Assembly: GCA_002293455.1 (NCBI GenBank)
Contig: DBDH01000093.1
Coordinates: 309 to 10,379, forward strand
DNA from: Treponema sp. UBA937
Lineage (GTDB): Bacteria; Spirochaetota; Spirochaetia; Treponematales; Breznakiellaceae
DNA length: 10,071 bases
Reading direction: 5' to 3'
In this document: positions 1 to 6,580 of the stretch, piece after piece
Layout: every line of letters starts with the position of its first letter
How positions within the stretch are numbered: the stretch's first letter is position 1
Position numbers and translations under genes: made by a program
The notes under the pieces: generated by a model
The model's database searches: none
Told to the model about the DNA's origin: nothing
Seen by the model: the letters and a program-made list of their open reading frames with translations, nothing else

Positions 1-45
1 AATAAATCAGTGTTTCCTTAGGAATGATGTTAAAGAGTAACCATG

Positions 46-96
46 AAACAGAAACCGGCGCATAATAGAAAAATCTCCATGCGCCGGTTTCTGTTT
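46..96. terminator. 17-bp perfect hairpin closing the importer operon
   Basis: The arms at 46-62 and 80-96 are exact reverse complements (17 bp with a GC-rich core, ACCGGCGC) around a 17-nt loop. The hairpin lies about 20 nt past the stop of the last minus-strand gene, where an operon terminator is expected. The clean T-run (94-99) follows the hairpin on the plus strand. On the minus strand the U-rich bases lie mostly inside the stem (GGTTTCTGTTTC). It may therefore act in both directions, or mainly serve a plus-strand gene that ends left of the window. Confidence 0.7.
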
Positions 97-116
97 TTTA
101 AAGCGAATAGAACGCG

Positions 117-500
117 CTAATAGCGGCCGGCTTCCATTTCGCGGTGGCGAATGTTCACGGGGAACCCGGCTTCGCGGAAGGCATTTGCAAGCGCTTCCAC
201 GAGCGCGACGGAACGATGCTTGCCTCCGGTGCATCCTATACACACCTTGAGGACGGGGCGCTCTTCTTCCTTTTCAGAAAAACCGCGCACCATAACGAGG
301 ACAAGCTTCTTTAACAAGCGGAAGGTTTCCTGCCCGGACGGAGAGCTCAACACATAATCGGCACAGGGCGCGTCCTTTCCGCTCAGCGGACGAAGGCTGT
401 CGAGGTAGTAGGGATTCGGCAGAAAACGCGCGTCAAATACAAAATCCCCGCTTTCTCCGCCGTATTTGTATCCAAAGGAATGAAGCTCTATCGTTATCAA
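117..500 (-). CDS. Free-standing RapZ C-terminal-type domain protein
   Basis: This 127-aa protein corresponds to the C-terminal half of RapZ/YvcJ. It shows SFGYKYG (residues 8-14), FDARFLPNPYY (22-32), LRPLSGKD (36-43) and the family hallmark GCTGGKHRS (89-97), followed by RHREM near the end. Full-length RapZ is usually around 285 aa, with an N-terminal P-loop ATPase domain; here no Walker motif exists and the gene begins at the domain boundary. In E. coli the RapZ C-terminal domain binds the small RNA GlmZ and glucosamine-6-phosphate, so a sugar-phosphate or RNA-binding role is possible but unproven. The start is TTG at 498-500, overlapping the ATPase stop as TTGA with a GAGAG ribosome-binding-like motif just upstream; no ATG lies ahead of the conserved domain. 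It is the last gene of the transporter operon and is probably translationally coupled to the ATPase. Confidence 0.85.
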   Translation of the reverse strand: MITIELHSFGYKYGGESGDFVFDARFLPNPYYLDSLRPLSGKDAPCADYVLSSPSGQETFRLLKKLVLVMVRGFSEKEEERPVLKVCIGCTGGKHRSVALVEALANAFREAGFPVNIRHREMEAGRY

Positions 501-1612
501 AGAACTCTCACTTTCCCAAGTCCAAGGTTCACACCGTTTTCGTCAAAGAGTATGCAGTTCTCTCCGGTGAAGTCAATTCTGATTTCGGTGTTGATCTTGT
601 AGTCTATCGCCCCGAAAACCACAGAGGTAAGTATCAATTCGCCAAGATGAATTTTAACAATTGTTTCCATGCCGGAAGGAAGGGCCGCGTATGTTTTCGC
701 GGGCGTCGAACCGGAAGGGCTTATCTGGATGTATTCGGGACGTATGCCGAGCGTCAGCTTTTGTCCGTCACGAACGCTTATTGCCCCGGATACCGGAGTA
801 AACGCGAATTCTCCGCCGGCGGAAGGCAGAATGATTTCGGGTGCGGTTCCTCCGCGCGCCGATGCTTGAATAAAGTTCATGGTGGGGCTTCCCACAAAAT
901 CCGCGGCAAAAAGGTTTGCCGGGCTGTTGTACACTTCAAGCGGCGGGGCATACTGCTGAACGATCCCTTCCTTCATGAGACAGGTCTTTGTGGAAAGGGT
1001 CATGGCCTCGAGCTGATCGTGGGTGACGTACACAAAGGTGGAGTCGGTTTCGGTGTGGAGCCGTTTCAGCTCGGAACGCATTTCCGTACGCAGTTTTGCG
1101 TCAAGGTTGGAAAGCGGTTCGTCCATGAAAAGCACGCGGGGGCCGGTGGCGAGCGTCCGCGCGATGGCGACCCGCTGCTGCTGACCGCCCGAAAGCTCCG
1201 CGGGGTAGCGTTTACCCAGCGTCTCAATTTTGAGCGTGGTCAACAATTCGTCCACTCTTGCCTGTATCTTCCGCTTGTCCCACTTAAGGTTTTCAAGGCC
1301 GAAGCCGATATTTTGCTCCACGGTCATGTGGGGCCAGAGTGCGTAGTTCTGAAAGAGAAAGCCCACATCCCGTTTATTCGGCGAAATGTCGATTCCCTTT
1401 GAGGAAGAATACACCGGCTTGCCGTCGATATAGATTTCCCCTTCGGTGGGGCTTTCAAGGCCGGCAATCATGCGGAGCGTGGTTGTCTTGCCGCAGCCGG
1501 AAGGACCAAGCAGCGTGACAAAACCGCCGTCCGCTATAACAAGGTCGAGTTTATCCACCGCGGTAAATTTACCGAAGCGTTTGGTTACTTTTTCAAGAAT
1601 TATTTCGGGCAT
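497..1612 (-). CDS. ABC transporter ATP-binding protein, Fbp/Pot type
   Basis: This is the cytoplasmic ATPase (371 aa) that powers the importer encoded by the two genes upstream. It shows Walker A GPSGCGKTT (36-44), the Q-loop FQNYALWPHMT (Q88), the signature LSGGQQQR (140-147), Walker B VLFMDEP with catalytic E165, the D-loop SNLD and the switch histidine H198 (VTHDQ). The C-terminal third (about 240-371) is the TOBE/regulatory domain seen in FbpC, PotA and MalK-like ATPases, with ADFVGSPTMNFI at its beginning. All catalytic residues are present and the length is normal. The ATG is preceded by GGAGG, located in the last codons of the permease gene; the permease stop and this start are one base apart (TGATATG). 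Substrate specificity cannot be read from the ATPase. Confidence 0.95.
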   Translation of the reverse strand: MPEIILEKVTKRFGKFTAVDKLDLVIADGGFVTLLGPSGCGKTTTLRMIAGLESPTEGEIYIDGKPVYSSSKGIDISPNKRDVGFLFQNYALWPHMTVEQNIGFGLENLKWDKRKIQARVDELLTTLKIETLGKRYPAELSGGQQQRVAIARTLATGPRVLFMDEPLSNLDAKLRTEMRSELKRLHTETDSTFVYVTHDQLEAMTLSTKTCLMKEGIVQQYAPPLEVYNSPANLFAADFVGSPTMNFIQASARGGTAPEIILPSAGGEFAFTPVSGAISVRDGQKLTLGIRPEYIQISPSGSTPAKTYAALPSGMETIVKIHLGELILTSVVFGAIDYKINTEIRIDFTGENCILFDENGVNLGLGKVRVL

Positions 1613-1613
1613 A

Positions 1614-3407
1614 TCATCCTCCGATTCCCTTATCTATTGACGCGCCTGTGAGCTTGTTAATGATCGTGTTGAACACAAGAACAATTACGATAATCATTAA
1701 ATTGATTGCGTTCGCGTATTGGCTCCATCCTTTTTCATTGTACTGGAACAGCATGGTTGTCAGTATCCGCGTAGACGGAACGATGAGCAAAACAAAGAGG
1801 GAAAGTTCCCTCATGCAGGAAATAAAGGGCAAAAGGTAGCCCGAAAGGAATACCGACTTTTGTATGGGGAAGATAACCCGCGTCATGCGCTTCCACCACG
1901 GAACCCCCATAATAAGCGCGGCTTCCTCGATTTCGCCCGAAAGCTGGAGCATGGCATTCATGCCGGAGCGGGAGGCGAAGGGCAGATACTTTACCGTGCC
2001 CACGAGCACAAGTAGCGCGAACGAGCCGTACAATGACGGAATAAAAAGCACAGGCTTTGCGAACATGGAAAGGTAAATAACGCCGAAAGCCATTGCCGGC
2101 ATCAGGTAGGGGAAGAACGCGAGATTGTTCACATACGAAGAAAGTTTTGAACCGCGCTTCCGCACAATCGCGTAACCTGCCAGTGCCCCGATAGTGCCGG
2201 ACAAGAACGCCACGACCACGGAAAGGCGCAGACTGTTCCAAAGGCCGAGGTAAATATACCGGTTACGGAGTATACCCGGTTCGCCGCCGCCGATGTCCTC
2301 GCGGCCTTCTCCCGCCCAGAACTGGAGCGTAAAGTTATCAAGAGAATATTTTCCGGGCGCCATGATAAAGGACTCAACCGCAAAAGTTATAAGCGGCAGA
2401 ATGGCGATAAGACCCACAAGCAGCAGAAGAAACAGCGACACCGGAAGCCGCGCGCCCTTAAGCCGCACAAGCGCGATGTTGGAACTCTTGCCGGTAACCG
2501 TGGTAAAAGAACGCCGCTTTCCCACAAACCATTGCTGGAACAGCAGTATGCCCGTACCAAGAACGATCATCACCAGCGCCATGATGTAGCCGTAACCAGG
2601 GTTAAGCCCGTTGAGCGTGCGGTAGAGTTGGGTGGTAAGCACCTGAAAACGTACCGGCAGCCCCAGAAAAGCGGGCACCGCGAATGCGCTCATGCAGCTT
2701 GAAAATACAAGGAGGAAAGTGGAAAGTATTGCCGGCATCACTATCGGGAAGGTAATGCGCGCGAATATCTTGAGCCGCGACGCCTTAAGAATTACCGCCG
2801 CTTCTTCCAAATTCGCGTCCATATTGCGCAGTATTCCGCCAATCAAAATGTAAGCGAACGGCGCGTAGTGAAGCCCCAGCACAATGATGATGGGAAACGC
2901 GCCGTAAGCGAACCAGTTGGGCGTTTCAATGCCCGTAAGCGCGGTAAAAAGCCCCTCCGCGCCGCCGATAAGACGGTTACGGAAGAAATTCCGCCACGCC
3001 ATCGCCAGTGTCCACGACGGCATCATATAAGGAAAGATAAACACGATGGAAATAAAACTCTTCCACTTGATGTCGCTCCGCGTGATAAGCCACGCGACCC
3101 CGCCGCCGAGCAGGATTGAAACAAAACACGCCCACAGCGATGTGTAGATCGTGTTCCAGAAAGGCTGGAAAAAGATGTTGAGGCTGTTTACGCCGTCAAA
3201 GAACACTTTTTTCCAGTGGTAGGAAGTGAAGCCGCCAATCGGTACGCCTCTTACCGCCATTACTTCCGGCGCGTGCACGACAACCGTATCGCGCATGAGC
3301 GAAAGGAGGGGAAAGAGCGTCAGAAAGCTCAACGCGGCCGCAAGAACTACCAGAATAATATTGTGGGGTTTCCGAAAGAAAACCCGCAACTGATTTGCTA
3401 TAGTCAT
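1614..3407 (-). CDS. Fused two-domain ABC permease, FbpB-like
   Basis: This is an inner-membrane permease of about 597 aa in which two binding-protein-dependent permease domains are fused, as in FbpB/AfuB-type iron importers. Each half carries its own EAA loop, which contacts the ATPase: LEEAAVILKASRLKIFARI near residues 201-219 and EEAALIMGVPWWKRM near 494-508. Hydrophobic segments come in two sets of about six, joined by a linker near residues 300-325. One polypeptide thus supplies the whole pore, and no second permease gene is needed or present. I chose the ATG at 3405-3407 over an in-frame ATG 17 codons upstream: the protein then begins MTIANQLRVFFRKP, a normal cytosolic lead-in, and a GGTGG motif lies just upstream. 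The extra residues of the longer version look untranslated. It is followed without a gap by the ATPase gene. Confidence 0.93.
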   Translation of the reverse strand: MTIANQLRVFFRKPHNIILVVLAAALSFLTLFPLLSLMRDTVVVHAPEVMAVRGVPIGGFTSYHWKKVFFDGVNSLNIFFQPFWNTIYTSLWACFVSILLGGGVAWLITRSDIKWKSFISIVFIFPYMMPSWTLAMAWRNFFRNRLIGGAEGLFTALTGIETPNWFAYGAFPIIIVLGLHYAPFAYILIGGILRNMDANLEEAAVILKASRLKIFARITFPIVMPAILSTFLLVFSSCMSAFAVPAFLGLPVRFQVLTTQLYRTLNGLNPGYGYIMALVMIVLGTGILLFQQWFVGKRRSFTTVTGKSSNIALVRLKGARLPVSLFLLLLVGLIAILPLITFAVESFIMAPGKYSLDNFTLQFWAGEGREDIGGGEPGILRNRYIYLGLWNSLRLSVVVAFLSGTIGALAGYAIVRKRGSKLSSYVNNLAFFPYLMPAMAFGVIYLSMFAKPVLFIPSLYGSFALLVLVGTVKYLPFASRSGMNAMLQLSGEIEEAALIMGVPWWKRMTRVIFPIQKSVFLSGYLLPFISCMRELSLFVLLIVPSTRILTTMLFQYNEKGWSQYANAINLMIIVIVLVFNTIINKLTGASIDKGIGG

Positions 3408-3480
3408 TTTAACCACCAGGGAACGTATTGCAAAAGATTGTGTGTCCAGGCAGCGCACAATCCAACGCGCAAGGGATAGA

Positions 3481-3548
3481 AGCGGAAAGCCCGGAGCTTG
3501 ACCGCTAACACTTGGTGGTCAGGCGAGGACTTGGAGCGGATAGCCCGG
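3481..3548. repeat. 14-bp direct repeat, 54-bp period
   Basis: The units AGCGGAAAGCCCGG (3481-3494) and AGCGGATAGCCCGG (3535-3548) differ at one base. The second unit runs directly into the hairpin at 3549-3601, so both may be parts of one intergenic element. Confidence 0.6.
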
Positions 3549-3601
3549 TCCGGCCGCAAAAATATGTGTCATTTTTAATGACAATACTTTTAACGGCCGG
3601 A
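3549..3601. repeat. Long imperfect hairpin in the operon spacer
   Basis: An outer 8-bp stem (TCCGGCCG 3549-3556 with CGGCCGGA 3594-3601), a short AAAA/TTTT helix (3559-3562 with 3588-3591) and a perfect inner 7-bp stem with TTT loop (TGTCATT 3567-3573, AATGACA 3577-3583) nest concentrically. It would fold in RNA of either strand. It could protect the 3' end of the binding-protein mRNA or be half of a REP/MITE-like element. Confidence 0.65.
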
Positions 3602-3691
3602 TGCGCCCTAAATAAAAACGCTTGTAGACACAAATCTTGTATTGAGAACAGTCCCAACCTGACCGCCCAGAACGATCAGGCCGGAAATCCG

Positions 3692-4834
3692 TTATTTATA
3701 TGCGATACTGTTTACAAATTCTTCCACTTCCGCGCGGTGTTCAAAGATGAACTGCGGATCTTCGGGAACTAAGCGGGGCTCCCAGAAGGAAACCGGATGG
3801 TCTCCCGCATTCACCTTTACGTTCGGATTCGGGGAATAAGCACCCACGTCTCTCGCCCAGGGCGCGAAGCCTTCCGGGGTCATAAGGTATTCGATGAAGA
3901 GCTTGGCCGCGTTGGGGTGTGCCGCGTTTGCGGTAAGACTCACAAAGAGCGGATAGATAAAGCCGGAGAAGGGTTCGATGTCGGTCATGGGCTGGAGCGC
4001 AAGATCTTTGGTCGCCTCAAAACGGCTCTTTGAATACACAAAAAGTCCCATCGTAGTGGCGGGCTGTCCCTTAATGCCGATATTTTCGGAAATGGTCGTG
4101 TCGCTGTTGCCAAGCACAAGGCCGTTGCCGAAGAAAGCCTTAATCCATTCATAACCCGCATTTTTGGTGGTCAGCACAATCTTGCGGCCGTAATGGTCTT
4201 CATACGCTTTTTCCAGCTTCGCGGCCCATTCAGGAGAAGTGAGCATCGTAAGGAAATTCATGTTGACCCCTTCGCCGTTGGGATCCTTGAACTGGATAAG
4301 CCCCCTCCATTTGGGATCGGCAACTTCCCACACATTGTTGATCACCGGCGTCTGTGTCTTTTCGTTGTTAAAGATGAACACTTTGTTAACAAGCTGGAAC
4401 ACAAGCGGGTTCTGATACTGCGCAGGAATGAGATCCTTGAGAGTGGGCGGCACATAATTTACAAGGTAATTTGTCGCGAGAAGCTGACCGAACACGCGTC
4501 CGGAATCCTGTGAAATGACAAAATCCGCGCCTTGAATTCTTCCGCCGACTTCGGTACTTACTTTTTGGATGAGCGCCCCGTCGTTAAGGTTGGAATGTTC
4601 TACCGTGATGCCGTAAAGAGCCTCGAACGCTGTCGCCGCGTTAGCGATGCGTGACGTGGTGGAATATACCACAACCTTGCCTTCGGCCTTTGCCGCCGCG
4701 ACAAGTTCATCGTGAGTCATCTCTACCGCGGGTGCAGCCGGAGCCGAGGGAGCCGCGTCTTCTCTGCCGCCGCGTCCAAAAACAAAAGTTGCCGTGAGTA
4801 CTAATATAAAAAGTACCAAAATAATTTTCTTCAT
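3692..4834 (-). CDS. Periplasmic substrate-binding protein, FbpA/AfuA class
   Basis: This 380-aa protein captures the ligand in the periplasm and delivers it to the fused permease. The N-terminus MKKIILVLFILVLTATFVFG is a clear signal peptide with likely cleavage near FG-RGG, and an Ala/Pro-rich linker follows (about residues 27-37). The mature part begins LVAAAKAEGKVVVYSTTS (44-61), typical of the Fe(III)/AfuA-type binding proteins (COG1840-like). PNAAKLFIEYLMTPEGFAPWA and GAYSPNP near the C-terminus also fit the family. The adjacent Tyr pair used by FbpA for ferric iron is not visible; single tyrosines (GYEW, FVYS) exist. Iron is therefore plausible but not shown, and 2-aminoethylphosphonate or another ligand is possible. 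The second in-frame ATG (4832-4834) was chosen because GGAGG precedes it closely and the signal peptide starts there; an upstream ATG would add MFFGGN. Confidence 0.92.
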   Translation of the reverse strand: MKKIILVLFILVLTATFVFGRGGREDAAPSAPAAPAVEMTHDELVAAAKAEGKVVVYSTTSRIANAATAFEALYGITVEHSNLNDGALIQKVSTEVGGRIQGADFVISQDSGRVFGQLLATNYLVNYVPPTLKDLIPAQYQNPLVFQLVNKVFIFNNEKTQTPVINNVWEVADPKWRGLIQFKDPNGEGVNMNFLTMLTSPEWAAKLEKAYEDHYGRKIVLTTKNAGYEWIKAFFGNGLVLGNSDTTISENIGIKGQPATTMGLFVYSKSRFEATKDLALQPMTDIEPFSGFIYPLFVSLTANAAHPNAAKLFIEYLMTPEGFAPWARDVGAYSPNPNVKVNAGDHPVSFWEPRLVPEDPQFIFEHRAEVEEFVNSIAYK

Positions 4835-4873
4835 GTTTCCTCCAAAAAACAATAATGAAAAGCTGATATATTA

Positions 4874-4902
4874 AGTCTGGTATAAGAAAGCAAAATTGTC
4901 AA
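4874..4902 (-). promoter_or_regulatory. Candidate promoter for the importer operon
   Basis: On the minus strand a perfect TTGACA (-35, 4897-4902) is followed after 17 bp by CAGACT (4874-4879), a weak -10 with 3 of 6 matches. An alternative -10, TATACC (4879-4884), would be too close to it. The spot is right, 40-70 bp upstream of the binding-protein start, but the -10 assignment is uncertain. Confidence 0.35.
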
Positions 4903-4943
4903 GTTTAATATCAATACGTGACTTGTTACTTCTTTCAATGCGT

Positions 4944-4968
4944 GATAATATTAACGGATAATGATAAC
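4944..4968. promoter_or_regulatory. Tandem GATAAT-type repeats at the divergent junction
   Basis: GATAATATTAAC (4944-4955) and GATAATGATAAC (4957-4968) are 13 bp apart and differ at two positions. The second shares 11 consecutive bases (GATAATGATAA) with the classical Fur box GATAATGATAATCATTATC. They sit between an importer operon and the divergent lipid operon and overlap the kinase start codon. The first GATAAT could alternatively be the -10 box of the kinase promoter, with TTGTTA at 4923-4928. A repressor site is inferred only. Confidence 0.35.
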
Positions 4969-5893
4969 ATCCGGTAAAATATGGATTATCCTTAACCCGG
5001 CGGCTGGAAAAGGAAAAGCTGCAAAACAATCCCCAAAAATCGAAGAATTCCTGAAAGAACGGGGAGAAAAATTTGAAATCTTTTTCACAAAGAGACCGGG
5101 CGAGGCGATAGAAATTGCAAGGAATCTGCCGCTTTTAGATGATGATGTTGTTACGGCGGCAGGCGGAGACGGAACCTGTAATGAGGTGATTAACGGTCTT
5201 TTAACCAGAACTTCGATGTTATCGGCGCCGCCGATTTTGGGCATTCTCCCCATTGGCAGGGGAAATGATTTTTCGTCCACTCCGAATATCCCCACTGATA
5301 CGGAAAAAGCGCTCGAAATGCTTGTTCGGCGGAAAGTTCGATCTCTTGACGCGGGATTTGTCAAGGGCGGCTTTTTTCCCGAAGGCCGTTATTTTGTCAA
5401 CGGCGTAGGCATTGGGTTTGATACGAAGGTCGGCTTTGATGCCGCAAAGATGAAACACGTTCATTCGGGCATTGCCTATGCCTTTGGCGCGATAAAGAAC
5501 ATTGTCCGCTACGATCCTCCGCCGGTGCTGCAAGTACGGTATGATGACGAGGAGATAACGCTTCCCGCGGCGATTTTTTCGGTTATGAACGGCAGGCGCA
5601 TGGGCGGCAGTTTTTACATGGGACCGGACGCGCTGCTGGATGATGGGAAGTTTGATTTCTGTACGGTACATCACCCTAAGAGCCGCCTGCGTCTAATTCA
5701 GCTTGTTGCCAGATACACAAAAGGGACGCAGGGTGAATGTGAGGAAGTCAGCACCGGCAGGGCGGTTCATTTCCATTTAAAGGCATTGGAAGGCGGAATG
5801 GCCGCTCACGCGGACGGCGAGACGCTCTGCTATGATGGAAAAGAACTCGAAATAAATTGCAGGCCTGGCGTGCTCAGGCTTATCGGAGCATGA
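4961..5893 (+). CDS. Diacylglycerol kinase-like lipid kinase (DgkB/YegS family)
   Basis: This 310-aa soluble or membrane-associated kinase probably phosphorylates diacylglycerol or a related lipid to phosphatidate using ATP. Visible family motifs are NPAAGKGKA near the N-terminus (12-20), the nucleotide-binding GGDGTCNEV (68-76), LGILPIGRGNDFS (93-105) and, near the C-terminus, HADGE (283-287), where the conserved DGE of the family lies. Length matches the DAGK catalytic-domain family (about 290-330 aa). The start is fixed by an in-frame TAA just upstream (4952-4954). No good Shine-Dalgarno precedes the ATG, and if the GATAAT at 4944 is a -10 box the mRNA would be nearly leaderless. It heads a tightly packed operon with an acyltransferase 3 bp downstream, which supports phospholipid synthesis or recycling. 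A sphingosine-kinase-like specificity cannot be excluded. Confidence 0.9.
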   Translation: MITSGKIWIILNPAAGKGKAAKQSPKIEEFLKERGEKFEIFFTKRPGEAIEIARNLPLLDDDVVTAAGGDGTCNEVINGLLTRTSMLSAPPILGILPIGRGNDFSSTPNIPTDTEKALEMLVRRKVRSLDAGFVKGGFFPEGRYFVNGVGIGFDTKVGFDAAKMKHVHSGIAYAFGAIKNIVRYDPPPVLQVRYDDEEITLPAAIFSVMNGRRMGGSFYMGPDALLDDGKFDFCTVHHPKSRLRLIQLVARYTKGTQGECEEVSTGRAVHFHLKALEGGMAAHADGETLCYDGKELEINCRPGVLRLIGA

Positions 5894-5896
5894 AAA

Positions 5897-6580
5897 ATGA
5901 ACTTCCGGCGTGCTGTTGTAAACAAAGTACTCAAGGGGATTTTTGATACAATCTGCAAAATTGACAGCACCGAGTATATGGGAATCCTCTCAAAATCAAA
6001 GCCGCTGATTGTTGTGTTCAATCATATCAATTTTCTTGAAGTGCCTATCCTTGTAACGCACAGTTATCCCTTGTATCTTACAGGTCTTGTAAAATCGGAG
6101 ACATGGAAAAATCCGCTTTTTTCGTTTCTTTTTAACACCTACAAAGCGATCCCCATTGAAAGGAACGGTTCCTATAACACAGCTTTTGCTCAGGTACGCA
6201 AGGCTATTGATGAGGGATCATTTGTTGCTATTTCTCCGGAAGGAACAAGAAGTACGGATGGGATTCTCCAAAAAGCCAAGGCGGGAATTGTACAGCTTGC
6301 CCTGAGTACCGGCATACCGATACTGCCTATTGCGCACTACGGAGGTCAGCATGTTTGGAAAAATATGAAGAAGTTCAAACGGACACCGTTTATTTTTAAA
6401 GCAGGCCATCCGTTTAAAATAAAATTTGACGGCAGGCCGGGACGTACGGAACGGGAGGAAATTCTTGGTGAAGTGATGGGACAGATTGCCCGTCTTCTTC
6501 CTGAAGAAATGCGGGGCTATTACGCGCATCAAGCGGAGCAGGAAAACAAATATCTGGAATTTATTGAAAACAATGGTTAA
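5897..6580 (+). CDS. PlsC-type 1-acylglycerol-3-phosphate acyltransferase
   Basis: This 227-aa acyltransferase probably acylates lysophosphatidate to phosphatidate at the inner face of the membrane. Blocks in order: NHINFLEVP (42-50, catalytic motif I), GLVKSETWKNPLF (63-75, motif II), FVAISPEGTRS (109-119, motif III with EGTRS) and IPILPIAHYG (140-149, motif IV). The motif I acid is glutamate (H43, E48: HX4E) rather than the usual aspartate (HX4D), so activity or substrate may be shifted. The ATG follows the kinase stop by 3 bp, with GGAG (5885-5888) at good spacing inside the kinase gene. The gene ends by overlapping the phosphatase gene by 8 bp. Function within the PlsC superfamily is well supported; exact acceptor and acyl donor are not. 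Confidence 0.9.
   Translation: MNFRRAVVNKVLKGIFDTICKIDSTEYMGILSKSKPLIVVFNHINFLEVPILVTHSYPLYLTGLVKSETWKNPLFSFLFNTYKAIPIERNGSYNTAFAQVRKAIDEGSFVAISPEGTRSTDGILQKAKAGIVQLALSTGIPILPIAHYGGQHVWKNMKKFKRTPFIFKAGHPFKIKFDGRPGRTEREEILGEVMGQIARLLPEEMRGYYAHQAEQENKYLEFIENNG

Larger units (their letters stand above)
3408..3691 (-). other. Structured spacer between binding-protein and permease genes
   Basis: These 284 bp hold no convincing gene on either strand but are rich in repeats. A 14-bp direct repeat (AGCGGAAAGCCCGG at 3481-3494, AGCGGATAGCCCGG at 3535-3548) has one mismatch. An imperfect hairpin spans 3549-3601. A weaker hairpin (CCTGATC/GGTCAGG on the minus strand, about 3657-3679) follows the binding-protein stop codon. 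Importer operons often carry such structures here, so that the binding protein is made in excess over the membrane parts by mRNA stabilisation or partial termination. The direct repeats also suggest an inserted dispersed element. Confidence 0.6.

Noticed and set aside
647..1402. 251-aa plus-strand open frame opposite the ATPase gene
   Set aside because: It is antisense to a complete, motif-perfect ATPase, has a basic low-complexity translation with no recognisable motif, and reflects the GC-rich third positions of the real gene.
1735..2241. 168-aa minus-strand open frame within the permease gene
   Set aside because: It is an alternative frame of the well-supported permease and shows no domain or ribosome-binding site.
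3512..3772. 86-aa plus-strand open frame across the operon spacer
   Set aside because: It crosses the hairpin and runs into the 3' end of the binding-protein gene on the opposite strand. No ribosome-binding site or coding character was seen, although a repeat-borne peptide cannot be fully excluded.
5219..5674. 151-aa minus-strand open frame opposite the lipid kinase
   Set aside because: It is antisense to conserved kinase sequence and its translation is rich in Arg/Lys/His without motifs.
6486..6572. Upstream extension of the HAD phosphatase
   Set aside because: The extra 29 residues overlap the acyltransferase gene and precede the conserved FDVDYT strand, which in this family lies right at the N-terminus.
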